This document shows, piece by piece, positions 9,710-18,140 of a stretch of DNA of 64,000 nt (position 1 is its first letter; each line of letters opens with the position of its first letter). The notes beneath the pieces were generated by a model. That model searched no databases, was not told where the DNA came from, and saw nothing but the letters and a program-made list of their open reading frames with translations. The stretch is taken from positions 62,001 to 126,000 of the forward strand of contig JAJHRG010000002.1 in the NCBI GenBank assembly GCA_020832905.1, given 5' to 3'. The position numbers and the translations under genes were made by a program. This stretch comes from Thermoproteota archaeon. Its GTDB lineage: Archaea; Thermoproteota; Methanomethylicia; Methanomethylicales; Methanomethylicaceae.

Positions 9710-10554
9710 CTTAAACTCATTAATAATTTATAAAATGGATGATCCTTTTCTACTTTTCCTCCCTTAAGTTTTTCTCCATAGGCTTTTATTCCTTCAATAA
9801 TTGCTAATGGCTCAAATACATAGCTAGCTGCTCTTAATGGTCCATAAATTATAAAATCTGCATTAGCTAATTGCAACATAGTAGATAATGCAATATTAAT
9901 ACTTCTTGCTATAGTTTTATTTACTTTTTTACTAGTAAGTAATTGATATGCAATATTAGAAGGTGCACATCCTGCAGGAAGATTAAGTTCTTTTTTTATT
10001 AATTTTATAGATTCAAATGCTAACCATGTACTTGTAATATCTAGAATTCCAACATCTACTGCTATTTCTTTTATATTTGCTTTTTTACATTTTTCTAGTA
10101 AACAATCTCTTATAAGAGAAATTTTTTCTTCAGGATATATTGCTGATGGATCAATTGCTTGAATAATTGCATATTCTATACCATATTCCTTTATTTTTTC
10201 AAGTTCATAATCCGTAGTATTAGGAGTAATTGCATTTACTCCACATTTAATACCTAATTCTTTTGCTTTTTTATATCCTGCAATTCTTGTTTCTTCATTT
10301 AATCCTCCTATAAATATTGGATCTTTAGTTAGATCTTGCAAAATTTCAATATAATTTTCCATAGCAATAGGAGTTTCAGCAATTACATCTAAAGCATGAT
10401 TAATACCTGTTTTTTCTTTTAGTATTTTTACTTTTTTTAATTCTCTTTTCAGAGCATTTTCATTTATTATTCCTTTTTTATGATCTATAACTTTTTTATC
10501 TCCTTTATAAAATAAGCTACCTATAAGTAAGAATTTAGAAAATATATTACTCAT
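9706..10554 (-). CDS. MtrH-family tetrahydromethanopterin (or folate)-corrinoid methyltransferase
   Basis: 282 residues resembling subunit H of tetrahydromethanopterin S-methyltransferase: IDVIAETP-like and DPIFIGG beta strands, ITPNTTDYELEKIKEYG, and the glycine-rich GCAPSNIAY near residue 197. MtrH moves a methyl group between N5 of tetrahydromethanopterin and a cobalt corrinoid. No other Mtr subunits are nearby; instead the gene overlaps a core methionine synthase gene (8 bases) that in turn overlaps a corrinoid protein gene. The likely role is to load that corrinoid protein with methyl from methyl-tetrahydromethanopterin. The reverse use, feeding methyl groups into the C1 pool, cannot be excluded. 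Confidence 0.78.
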   Translation of the reverse strand: MSNIFSKFLLIGSLFYKGDKKVIDHKKGIINENALKRELKKVKILKEKTGINHALDVIAETPIAMENYIEILQDLTKDPIFIGGLNEETRIAGYKKAKELGIKCGVNAITPNTTDYELEKIKEYGIEYAIIQAIDPSAIYPEEKISLIRDCLLEKCKKANIKEIAVDVGILDITSTWLAFESIKLIKKELNLPAGCAPSNIAYQLLTSKKVNKTIARSINIALSTMLQLANADFIIYGPLRAASYVFEPLAIIEGIKAYGEKLKGGKVEKDHPFYKLLMSLR

Positions 10555-11440
10555 GACTTAATACCTCTTTTAAAGCAATTACCATATTTTTAAGTTTTGA
10601 AAAAGCTATATCACGAGTAAATGGTCTTAAGCCACAATCTGGATGGATAAAAGCTATATTTTCTTGACCATAAGTTTCAAAACCTTTTTTTATTATTTTC
10701 TTTATAGATTCTACACTATCAATCCTACTTTCCATTGTGCTTACACATCCTAATCCTATTTTCTTAGAGTAATCTTCTATAATTTTTCTTTCAACAATAT
10801 CAAAATTACTTATATTATCTTTAAAGGAAAAAGATAATACATCTATATTTTCAATTTTTACAATTTCTTTAAATGATTTTCTTAAGTTTCCACATACATG
10901 TATAGATTTTATTCCTTTTATATCAGAAAATATTCTTTCAATAAACTTTTTTCCTATATCAATAGGTGCACCTATAGAAAAACTTGGTTCATCTACTTGA
11001 AAATATTTTACTCCTACTTTTTTGTATATAATTTCAATTTCTACTGCTAATGCTTCTGAAATATCTTCATATAATCTTAAATCTCTAAATCCTGAATAAG
11101 GAGCATCTGGAGAAAGTTCAGAAAAGAATATCATAGTTATAGGTCCAGTAATAATAGCTTTTAATTCTGCTTTTCCATAAGATAATTTTTTAGCAAATAA
11201 TAAATCTTCTACTAATGGAGTTTCTTCAGGTGGTTTTATTTTTCCTATAATTTCAGTTTTTTCATTTTCTACTTTAAATCCAGGTATATGATCAGAAAAA
11301 TATGAAATCATATCTTTTCTTGTTTGACCATCACTTATTATTTCAATTCCTGCATTTATTTGATCTTCTACAGCAATTTTAATTGCTTCTATATCCTTAC
11401 CAACTACAGGATAACTACCAATAACTGTTGTTTTTATCAT
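10547..11440 (-). CDS. Core methionine synthase (MetE C-terminal-domain-only type)
   Basis: 297 residues equal to the catalytic C-terminal barrel of MetE; the N-terminal barrel is absent. Matching motifs are VIGSYP at the start, QVDEPSF at 148-154, the zinc ligands H181-x-C183 (IHVCGN) and C269 in HPDCGLRPFTRD. The fourth zinc ligand of classical MetE, a Glu in the VISIE strand, appears as Ser in DVLSFSFKD. Short MetE proteins of archaea and some bacteria take the methyl group from a methyl-corrinoid protein rather than from folate, which fits the corrinoid protein gene overlapping it by 4 bases. It would make methionine from homocysteine. Confidence 0.82.
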   Translation of the reverse strand: MIKTTVIGSYPVVGKDIEAIKIAVEDQINAGIEIISDGQTRKDMISYFSDHIPGFKVENEKTEIIGKIKPPEETPLVEDLLFAKKLSYGKAELKAIITGPITMIFFSELSPDAPYSGFRDLRLYEDISEALAVEIEIIYKKVGVKYFQVDEPSFSIGAPIDIGKKFIERIFSDIKGIKSIHVCGNLRKSFKEIVKIENIDVLSFSFKDNISNFDIVERKIIEDYSKKIGLGCVSTMESRIDSVESIKKIIKKGFETYGQENIAFIHPDCGLRPFTRDIAFSKLKNMVIALKEVLSHE

Positions 11441-12060
11441 TTTATCACCCAGTTATTAGCTATTCTTACAGCATCATTAGCATCTTTACCATAAGCATCT
11501 GCTCCTATTTTTTTAGCAATTTCTTCATTTACAGCAACTCCTCCAATCATTATTTTTAGCTTATTAGATATTTTACGTGCTATTGATATTATTTTTTCTG
11601 CTTTTTCAATATCTGAAGTTAATAAAATAGAAAGAGCTAGTATGTCTACTTTATTTTCTCTTAGTATTTTTTCTACTAACTCTGGACTAATATTAATACC
11701 AATATCTATTACTTTAAAATTGTTAGCAATAAGCATAGCAGAAACAATAGATTTTCCTATATCATGAGGACCTAGTGATCCAATTGCTACTACTGCCTTA
11801 TAGTTTCTTTCTTCACTTTTACTAATTAATGGTAAAATTAAGTTAAGAGAAGTTTTTGCAGCATTTGCTGCTCTTATAACTTCAGGAAGGAATAATTCTC
11901 CTTTATCAAATAATTCTCCAACATATCTTAATCCCTCAGTTATAGCATTAATAATTTCATTAATACTTATCCCCATATTAAGAGATTTTTCAGTTAATAG
12001 TTTAGATTTTTTTGAATCTTGTTCAATTATTGATTTTTTAAGTTCTTCTAAAATATCCAT
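11437..12060 (-). CDS. Corrinoid (cobalamin-binding) methyl-carrier protein
   Basis: 207 residues from the ATG at 12060; this start is chosen because GTGAT lies just upstream, although the frame stays open to 12108. The helical cap domain (about 1-80) has LFDKGELFLPEVIRAANAAK, typical of MtbC/MtaC/MetH-type carriers. The B12 domain follows, with the cobalt-ligating His at about H99 in GPHDIGKS. In the family motif D-x-H-x-x-G the Asp is replaced by Gly here. It is the first gene of the minus-strand operon ending at 5751, and is proposed to carry methyl from the MtrH-like protein to the core methionine synthase. Confidence 0.85.
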   Translation of the reverse strand: MDILEELKKSIIEQDSKKSKLLTEKSLNMGISINEIINAITEGLRYVGELFDKGELFLPEVIRAANAAKTSLNLILPLISKSEERNYKAVVAIGSLGPHDIGKSIVSAMLIANNFKVIDIGINISPELVEKILRENKVDILALSILLTSDIEKAEKIISIARKISNKLKIMIGGVAVNEEIAKKIGADAYGKDANDAVRIANNWVIK

Positions 12061-12096
12061 GATTATCACACATATACGAAAACTTTTAGACTTCCT

Positions 12097-12130
12097 AATA
12101 TATATCAATTTTTTCGTTAAGTGAAAGATT
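12097..12130. promoter_or_regulatory. Divergent intergenic region between the corrinoid operon and the ACT gene
   Basis: The 70 bases between the ATG at 12060 and the ATG at 12131 contain a TATA-like run (TAATATATATC, about 12097-12107). It can serve either strand. It is placed about 37-47 bases upstream of the minus-strand ATG and 24-34 bases upstream of the plus-strand ATG, which suits a nearly leaderless plus-strand transcript. No separate operator repeat is obvious. Confidence 0.4.
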
Positions 12131-12391
12131 ATGCAAAAAGAAAAAGATAGATATGTAGTAATTACTACAATTGGTCCAAATAGACCAGGATTAATGTCTG
12201 AAATTTCTTCTGTTATATCAGAATTTGGATGTAATATTGAAGATTTAGATCAAGTAGTAATGAAGAGAAATATATTTGTACTATCTATGCTTGTAAACAT
12301 ACCTATTAATGTTAATATAGATAAATTAAGAGAAAAGATGAGTAAAATATGTAATGAAATTGGACTTGAGGTGTTTTTCTATTATGCTTGA
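12131..12391 (+). CDS. ACT-domain protein
   Basis: 86 residues making a single ACT domain of the UPF0237/GcvR type: ITTIGPNRPGLMSEISSVISEFGCNIEDLDQ is its signature region, of which GPNRPGLMSEIS is the ligand-loop part. ACT domains bind amino acids, commonly serine or glycine. The gene overlaps the next one by 8 bases, and that gene encodes phosphoserine phosphatase carrying its own ACT domain, so this protein may help regulate serine synthesis. It diverges from the methionine/lipoate operon. There is no catalytic domain. Confidence 0.82.
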   Translation: MQKEKDRYVVITTIGPNRPGLMSEISSVISEFGCNIEDLDQVVMKRNIFVLSMLVNIPINVNIDKLREKMSKICNEIGLEVFFYYA

Positions 12392-13325
12392 GGATAATAA
12401 AATGGTAATAACAGTTGTAGGAAAAGATAGACCAGGCATAGTAGCTAATGTAAGTGGTGTACTTGCTAGATTTCATGTTAATATACTTAAAACAAGAGCT
12501 ACTACAATATTTTCAGATTTATTTGTGATAATATTAGCAGTAGATACAAGTGTATCATTAGTAAGAAAAGATGTATTAATAAATATATTGAAGAAAAGTT
12601 GTGAAGATGTTGGTCTTGCTATTGCTATAGAGTCATTTCAAAGCTATAAATATGATAAAAAATTAGTAGTATTTGATCTTGATGGAACACTTATTGAACA
12701 AGAAGTAATTGATGAGCTTGCAAAAGCAGCAGGTGTTGGTGAAGAAGTTAAAAGAATAACAAAAATGGCAATGGAAGGAAAGATAAATTATTTAGAAGCA
12801 TTAAAAGCAAGAGTAAAATTACTAAAAGGTCTACATGTAAATGTACTAGAAAAAATAAAATCATCTACTATTATAAATCCTAGTGTAAAAGAATTAGTAT
12901 CAAAATTAAAAGAATTAGGATTTAAAATAGGAATTGTAACTGGAAGTTTTGATTTTATTTCTAATTATGTTGGAAAAATAATAGGAGCAGATTATGTATT
13001 TTGTAATAAGCTTATTATTAAAGATGGATATTTAACAGGAGAAGTTGAAGGTGAAATAATAAGTCCAGAAGCTAAATTAAATGCAATAAAGAAAATAGCT
13101 AAAGAATTAGGTATAGGATTAGAATCATGTGTTGCTATTGGAGATGGTGCAAATGATCTCTTTATGATAGAAAATGTAGGATTAGGAATTGGCTATAAGC
13201 CAAAGCTTATTGTAAAGGAAAGATCTCATGGATTAATAAATACTGATGATATTAGAGTACTATTAGCATTAATGGGATGTATAGAACTAAAAAAAGATAT
13301 AGTTAAACGTTTAGAAAGAATATGA
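12384..13325 (+). CDS. serB: Phosphoserine phosphatase with N-terminal ACT domain
   Basis: About 313 residues from the ATG at 12384, chosen because GAGGTG lies 11 bases upstream; an ATG at 12402 is also possible. Residues about 7-80 form an ACT domain (VVGKDRPGIVANVSG), then a HAD hydrolase domain: motif I VVFDLDGTLIEQE with the nucleophile Asp, motif II TGSFDFIS, and motif III GDGANDLFMI. It removes phosphate from L-phosphoserine in the last step of serine synthesis. The start codon overlaps the upstream ACT gene, so the two are translationally coupled. The stop overlaps the ATG of the thioredoxin gene. Confidence 0.9.
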   Translation: MLEDNKMVITVVGKDRPGIVANVSGVLARFHVNILKTRATTIFSDLFVIILAVDTSVSLVRKDVLINILKKSCEDVGLAIAIESFQSYKYDKKLVVFDLDGTLIEQEVIDELAKAAGVGEEVKRITKMAMEGKINYLEALKARVKLLKGLHVNVLEKIKSSTIINPSVKELVSKLKELGFKIGIVTGSFDFISNYVGKIIGADYVFCNKLIIKDGYLTGEVEGEIISPEAKLNAIKKIAKELGIGLESCVAIGDGANDLFMIENVGLGIGYKPKLIVKERSHGLINTDDIRVLLALMGCIELKKDIVKRLERI

Positions 13326-13759
13326 TAAAAATGTCTGAGGAATATGATGAAGAACTTGAAAAAATAAAATTAAAAAAGCTTAAAGAATTAATAAGTAAGA
13401 AAAGAAATATTATAAAAAAAGAGGAGATGAAAATGGAAAAAAGCTATATTGAATTAGGAGATGAAAATTTTGATTCTGTTGTAAATACATCTGATAAGCT
13501 TGTTGTTGTAGACTTCTGGGCTCCATGGTGTGGTCCATGTAATATAATGGCACCAATATTTGAAAGACTTGCTGAAAAGTATAAAGGAAAAGTACTAATG
13601 GTAAAAGTAAATGTTGATGAAAATATTATAATTCCTCAAAGATTTAACATATATGGAATACCTACATTTGTATTTATAAAAAATGGAAAAGAAATTAAAA
13701 GAATTGTAGGAGCTGTAAGAGAAGAAGTTCTTGAGAGAGAAATTCTTAATAATCTATAA
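13322..13759 (+). CDS. Thioredoxin with charged N-terminal extension
   Basis: 145 residues. The thioredoxin domain spans about 40-145 with the redox motif WCGPC in VVDFWAPWCGPCNIM, the cis-Pro segment YGIPTF, and the KVNVDEN strand. The first 40 residues are a Lys/Glu-rich helix (EELEKIKLKKLKELISKK) not present in ordinary thioredoxins; it resembles the N-terminal helix of small archaeal DNA-binding (PDCD5-like) proteins, a weak similarity. The start overlaps the serB stop (ATGA); Met4 at 13331 or Met37 near 13430 are alternative starts, and the latter would give a standard thioredoxin. Confidence 0.88.
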   Translation: MIKMSEEYDEELEKIKLKKLKELISKKRNIIKKEEMKMEKSYIELGDENFDSVVNTSDKLVVVDFWAPWCGPCNIMAPIFERLAEKYKGKVLMVKVNVDENIIIPQRFNIYGIPTFVFIKNGKEIKRIVGAVREEVLEREILNNL

Positions 13760-13769
13760 GGTGAAATAA

Positions 13770-14537
13770 GTGAGATTTATTGATTCTCATACACATACAT
13801 ATCTTAGAGGACCTGAAGATTTAGAACTTATGGCAGTTTCTGGTATAGAAGAAGTAGTAGTATGCTCTTTTTTACCATTTAGACCTTATGGTTTTTCAAC
13901 AATGTATGATTTATTTAAATGGTTAATTGAAAATGAAACTTATAGACTTTATAATTATGGAATACATAGCAAAATTGCTATTGGAATACATCCAAGAGCC
14001 ATACCAGAATCAGAAGTAAAAATGGTTATAGATTATATACTTACATTATTTGATCGTGAAAAAGCCTCAGCATTAGGAGAAGTAGGATTAGAAACTGGAA
14101 GTAAAGAAGAAGAAGATGTATTTATTCAGCAATTAAGAGTATCAAATGAGTACTTAGTACCAGTTATAATTCATACACCTAGACAAAATAAGCAAAAAAT
14201 TTTAGAAAAAATAATATCCATATTAGATTCTGAGAATGTAGATTTTTCAAGAGTTATAATAGATCATTTAACACCAGATTTAGTAGAAAAAGTAAGATCA
14301 GTAGGTGCTATAGCGGGTTTAACTGTTCAGCCAGGAAAATTAACACCTAAAGATGTTTATGATGTAATTACAAAATATGGTCCCGAAGGAATTGTTATAA
14401 ATAGTGATATTGGTTTTAATCCATCAGATCCTTTAGCTCTTCCAAGAACAGCTTATTATTTAAGTAAGGAAGGTATAAGTGGAGGAGATATTCAAAAAAT
14501 AATGTATTCTAATATACGTAATCTTTTTCGTACTTAA
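13770..14537 (+). CDS. TatD-like metal-dependent hydrolase
   Basis: 255 residues from a GTG start with AGGTGA 6 bases upstream. It has the amidohydrolase-type barrel motifs FIDSHTHTY at residues 3-11, GIHPRA near 72, ALGEVGLE near 91, and IIHTPR near 125. These are the metal-binding His, Glu and Asp positions of TatD nucleases. Archaeal members of this group are annotated as TatD-related DNases or simply metal-dependent hydrolases, and the substrate is not known. The gene follows thioredoxin after 10 bases. Confidence 0.8.
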   Translation: MRFIDSHTHTYLRGPEDLELMAVSGIEEVVVCSFLPFRPYGFSTMYDLFKWLIENETYRLYNYGIHSKIAIGIHPRAIPESEVKMVIDYILTLFDREKASALGEVGLETGSKEEEDVFIQQLRVSNEYLVPVIIHTPRQNKQKILEKIISILDSENVDFSRVIIDHLTPDLVEKVRSVGAIAGLTVQPGKLTPKDVYDVITKYGPEGIVINSDIGFNPSDPLALPRTAYYLSKEGISGGDIQKIMYSNIRNLFRT

Positions 14538-14585
14538 AATTAAAAGCGATAGATTTTTATTCTAATAAAAATAAAGATTCATTTT

Positions 14586-15872
14586 ATGAATAATAAGATA
14601 AGTGAAATTATTGAACTTTCTAATAAATATTTATCAAGAATGTATAAAAGATATTATCCTTTTGTACCTGAAAGAGCTGAAGGAGATATTATTTATTCAA
14701 TAGATGGAGAAGCTTATATTGATCTTTATGGTGGAATTGCTATAACAAGTATTGGATGGTCTCATCCTCGTATTATAAAAGCAATAGAAGAACAATTACA
14801 TAAATTTATTCATATACCATCTATTTACTATCTTGAGCATACTGCAAGACTTGCAAAAAAATTAGCTATGTTATCACCTGGAAAGGCTTTAACAAAATGC
14901 TTCTTTTTAAATAGTGGTTCTGAAGCTAATGAGACAGCTATAGCAATAGCAAAACGTATAAAAAAAGCTCCATATATACTTGCACTTCATAGATCTTTTC
15001 ATGGTAGAACTTATTATGCTGTTAGTGTAACTGGACAATATAATTGGAAAATTGGTATTGCTCCATTTGCTCCTGTAGTATTTGCACCTGAACCTTATTG
15101 TTATAGATGTCCATTAGGACATAAAGAATATCCAGATTGTGGATTAGCATGTGCTAAATATATAGAAAATATAATAAAATGTGAAGTTGGGGAGACAATA
15201 GCAGCTTTTATAGCAGAACCTATAATGGCAAATGGTGGAATTATTGTTCCACCTAAAGATTACTTTAAAGAAGTTAAGAATATACTTGAAAAATATTCAA
15301 TTATTTTCATATGTGATGAAGTACAAACAGGAAATGGAAGAACAGGAAAACTTTGGGGTATTGAAAACTATGATGTAATACCTGATATAATGACAACATC
15401 AAAAGCTATAGCAAATGGTCTTCCTTTATCTGTTACTATGTACAAAGAAGAATTTGATTCTTATTTAAATCCAGGAGAACATTTTTCTACACTTGGTGGA
15501 AATGCTCTTGCTTGTATTGCTGCTGAAATTGTTCTTGATGAGCTTTTAGGAGGTATAATTAAGGAAGTAAATGAAAAAGGAGAATATTTTAAGAAAAGAT
15601 TAGAAGAACTTAAGGAAAAATATGAAGTTATTGGGGATGTAAGAGGAAGAGGATTACTTATTGGAATTGAATTTGTAAAAAACAAAAAAACAAAAGAATA
15701 TGGAAGAGAAGAAGCTATGAGATTTCTTAATGAGACGTGGAAACGAAAAATTTTAGTTGGAATAGGAGGAATTGAAGGAAATATTATAAGAATTGAACCT
15801 CCACTTACTATTAGAAAAGAGAATATAGATTATGCCATAGAAGTATTTGATGAAATATTAAAAAATTTTTAA
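14586..15872 (+). CDS. Class III (acetylornithine/4-aminobutyrate-type) aminotransferase
   Basis: 428 residues. PLP enzyme of fold type I with LNSGSEANETAIAIAK near 108, the SFHGRTYYAVSVTG loop, ICDEVQTGNGRTGK containing the Asp that binds the pyridine nitrogen, and the Schiff-base Lys in TTSKAIANGLP near 273. An unusual Cys-containing insert (CYRCPLGHKEYPDCGLAC) follows the HGR loop; this is shared by archaeal 4-aminobutyrate and broad-specificity amino acid aminotransferases/racemases rather than ArgD. The substrate could be 4-aminobutyrate, alanine/glyoxylate or a racemase substrate. It ends 4 bases into the convergent ino1 gene. Confidence 0.85.
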   Translation: MNNKISEIIELSNKYLSRMYKRYYPFVPERAEGDIIYSIDGEAYIDLYGGIAITSIGWSHPRIIKAIEEQLHKFIHIPSIYYLEHTARLAKKLAMLSPGKALTKCFFLNSGSEANETAIAIAKRIKKAPYILALHRSFHGRTYYAVSVTGQYNWKIGIAPFAPVVFAPEPYCYRCPLGHKEYPDCGLACAKYIENIIKCEVGETIAAFIAEPIMANGGIIVPPKDYFKEVKNILEKYSIIFICDEVQTGNGRTGKLWGIENYDVIPDIMTTSKAIANGLPLSVTMYKEEFDSYLNPGEHFSTLGGNALACIAAEIVLDELLGGIIKEVNEKGEYFKKRLEELKEKYEVIGDVRGRGLLIGIEFVKNKKTKEYGREEAMRFLNETWKRKILVGIGGIEGNIIRIEPPLTIRKENIDYAIEVFDEILKNF

Positions 15873-16936
15873 CGTTCTCTTTTTCCTTCAATAAATTCTT
15901 CAAAAGCTCTTTTTGCTACTTCATATGGCATTTGTTCTGGAGGATGTTTAAATGCAAATGCTGATACACTTATAAGAGGACCTGCAATTCCTCTATCAAG
16001 TGCAATTTTACATGCTCTAATCACATCAATAACTACACCTGCACTATTTGGAGCATCCCATACATCAAGTTTAACATCAATTTGAACAGGAGTATTTCCA
16101 AAATATTCTCCTTTTATATAGATATAGCAAATTTTTTTATTTTCAAGAAATGGAACATAATCTGATGGTCCTATTCTTAGTGGAACATTATATGGAATCA
16201 TTGCCTGTACAGCAGAAGTCTTACTAATTCTTTTTGATACTAAACGTTCTTCTTCTAACATATTAAGAAAATCTGTATCTCCTCCTATATTCAATTGATA
16301 ACTTTCTAAAACTCTTACACCTCTATCTACTAAAAGCTTTACAAGAGTTTTATGAAGAACTGTAGCTCCAATTTGACTCATAACATCATCTCCTGCAACA
16401 GGTAAACCATTTTCAAAAAATCTTTTTTGCCATTCTGGATCTGATGCTATAAAAACTGGTATACAGTTTACAAAAGCACATTTTGCTTTAATTGCTTGTT
16501 CAGCATAAAATCTTGTAGCTTTTTCAGAACCTACAGGTAAGTAGTTAACTACAATTTCTGCACCAGAATTTCTTAGCTCTTCTGCAACATCAACAACATC
16601 ATCATTACTTACTTTTATAACATCCTTTAAATATTTTCCAATTCCATCTAGTAATGGACCTCTTTTGACCTTTACACCTAGTTTTGGAACTTCACAAAAT
16701 TTTCTTGTATTATTTGGTTTAGAAAATATAGCTTCTGATAAATCCTTTCCTACTTTATTAGTGTCTACATCAAATGCTGCTACAAATTCAATATCTCTTA
16801 TATGATAATCTCCTAAACGTGGATGTAAAATTCCTGGAATTTCTTCATTCTCTTTTACGTTTCTATAATAAAAAACTCCTTGAACTAATGCTGATGCACA
16901 ATTACCAACACCTATTATAGCAACTTTAATTCCCAA
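15869..16936 (-). CDS. ino1: myo-Inositol-1-phosphate synthase
   Basis: 355 residues. The NAD-binding Rossmann motif is GVGNCASALVQG at about 8-19; other family phrases are DVMSQIGATVLHKTLVKL (part) and QLNIGGDTDFLNM. The size and the absence of the long eukaryotic N-terminus fit the archaeal/actinobacterial type. It makes inositol-1-phosphate from glucose-6-phosphate. In archaea this feeds archaetidylinositol lipids and sometimes di-myo-inositol phosphate, a thermoprotectant. The CDP-alcohol phosphatidyltransferase at 34567 could be the enzyme using its product for lipid. It is transcribed alone and convergent with the aminotransferase. Confidence 0.93.
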   Translation of the reverse strand: MGIKVAIIGVGNCASALVQGVFYYRNVKENEEIPGILHPRLGDYHIRDIEFVAAFDVDTNKVGKDLSEAIFSKPNNTRKFCEVPKLGVKVKRGPLLDGIGKYLKDVIKVSNDDVVDVAEELRNSGAEIVVNYLPVGSEKATRFYAEQAIKAKCAFVNCIPVFIASDPEWQKRFFENGLPVAGDDVMSQIGATVLHKTLVKLLVDRGVRVLESYQLNIGGDTDFLNMLEEERLVSKRISKTSAVQAMIPYNVPLRIGPSDYVPFLENKKICYIYIKGEYFGNTPVQIDVKLDVWDAPNSAGVVIDVIRACKIALDRGIAGPLISVSAFAFKHPPEQMPYEVAKRAFEEFIEGKRER

Positions 16937-17045
16937 GTTTTCACCTCAAATAAGTTTTACAATTATAAAACTAAATATGAAGTATAATAAATACTTTATT
17001 TAAAAATAAAACAGAAAGCTTAATAAACTAGTTATTCTTTCCTAC

Positions 17046-18140
17046 TTGAAGAATATGTATAAAAATTATGTTAAAGCTGCATTAGCACTTGAAGATGGAA
17101 CATATGTAGAAGGTAAGGCTTTTGGTGCAGAAAAAAATGCCATAGGAGAAATTGTATTTTGTACAAGTATGACTGGATATACTGAAGCAATAACAGATCC
17201 AAGTTATAAGGGACAAATACTAATGTTTACATATCCACTAATTGGAAATTATGGTATTTGTAAAGAAGATTTTGAAAGTGATTCTGTTAAAATTGAAGGA
17301 CTTGTTGTTAGAGAATTATGTAGAGAACCAAGTAATTATAGAAGTCAAATGAGTTTAGAAGAATTATTAAAATCTTATGATGTGCCAGGAATAGAAGGTG
17401 TAGATACAAGAATGCTAACAAGAAAAATAAGAATATATGGATCAATGAAAGCAGCAATTGGTATTGATGTAGAAAAAGAAAAACTAATAAAAATGGCAAG
17501 AGATCAGCCTTTTATAAGTGAAATAGATCTTGTTGATAAGGTATGTGTAAAAGAACCAAAAAGAATTGATGTAAAAGGAAAATATGAAGTTATTTTAATT
17601 GATTGTGGTGTAAAAGCAAGTATTATAAGACAATTAATAAAAAGAGAAATTAATTTAACAATTGTTCCATATAATTTTCCTGCTAATAAAATCTTAGAAA
17701 TGAATCCTGATGGTGTATTTATATCTAATGGTCCTGGAGATCCTGCTAGAGTTAAAGAAACTATAGAGACAATAAGAAATCTCATAGGAAAATTACCATT
17801 AGCTGGTATTTGTTTAGGTCATCAACTTATAGCTTTAGCTTTTAAAGCTAAAACATTTAAATTAAAATTTGGACATCATGGAAGTAATCAACCTGTAAAA
17901 GATTTTAAAACTGGAAGAGTATTTATTTCAAGTCAAAATCATAATTTTAGTGTTGATGAAAAAACTCTTCCAAAGGGATTAGAAGTTACTCAAATAAATT
18001 TAAATGATCATACTGTAGAAGGTTTAGAACATAAAGATATGCCTATTATTACTGTTCAATATCATCCTGAAGCTGGACCTGGTCCACATGACACTTATTT
18101 CTTCTTTGATAGATTTCTAGATCTACTGAGGGAGTATTAA
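17046..18140 (+). CDS. carA: Carbamoyl-phosphate synthase small (glutaminase) subunit
   Basis: 364 residues. The class I glutamine amidotransferase domain occupies the C-terminal half with the nucleophile Cys in GICLGHQL near 259 and the His/Glu pair in [10 protein letters not shown] near 340; the N-terminal CPSase domain starts with [14 protein letters not shown]. It hydrolyses glutamine to provide ammonia to CarB for arginine and pyrimidine synthesis. The start is either this TTG or the ATG three codons in (17055); there is no good ribosome binding site, and a TATA-like TTAATAAA around 17018 suggests a leaderless mRNA. It shares TAATG with carB. Confidence 0.95.
   Translation: MKNMYKNYVKAALALEDGTYVEGKAFGAEKNAIGEIVFCTSMTGYTEAITDPSYKGQILMFTYPLIGNYGICKEDFESDSVKIEGLVVRELCREPSNYRSQMSLEELLKSYDVPGIEGVDTRMLTRKIRIYGSMKAAIGIDVEKEKLIKMARDQPFISEIDLVDKVCVKEPKRIDVKGKYEVILIDCGVKASIIRQLIKREINLTIVPYNFPANKILEMNPDGVFISNGPGDPARVKETIETIRNLIGKLPLAGICLGHQLIALAFKAKTFKLKFGHHGSNQPVKDFKTGRVFISSQNHNFSVDEKTLPKGLEVTQINLNDHTVEGLEHKDMPIITVQYHPEAGPGPHDTYFFFDRFLDLLREY

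Noticed and set aside
10547-11440. MtaA/MtbA-type corrinoid:coenzyme M methyltransferase
   Set aside because: The HPDCGLRPFTRD segment and the IGSYP start are those of MetE. MtaA-like proteins share the fold and zinc chemistry but not these motifs.
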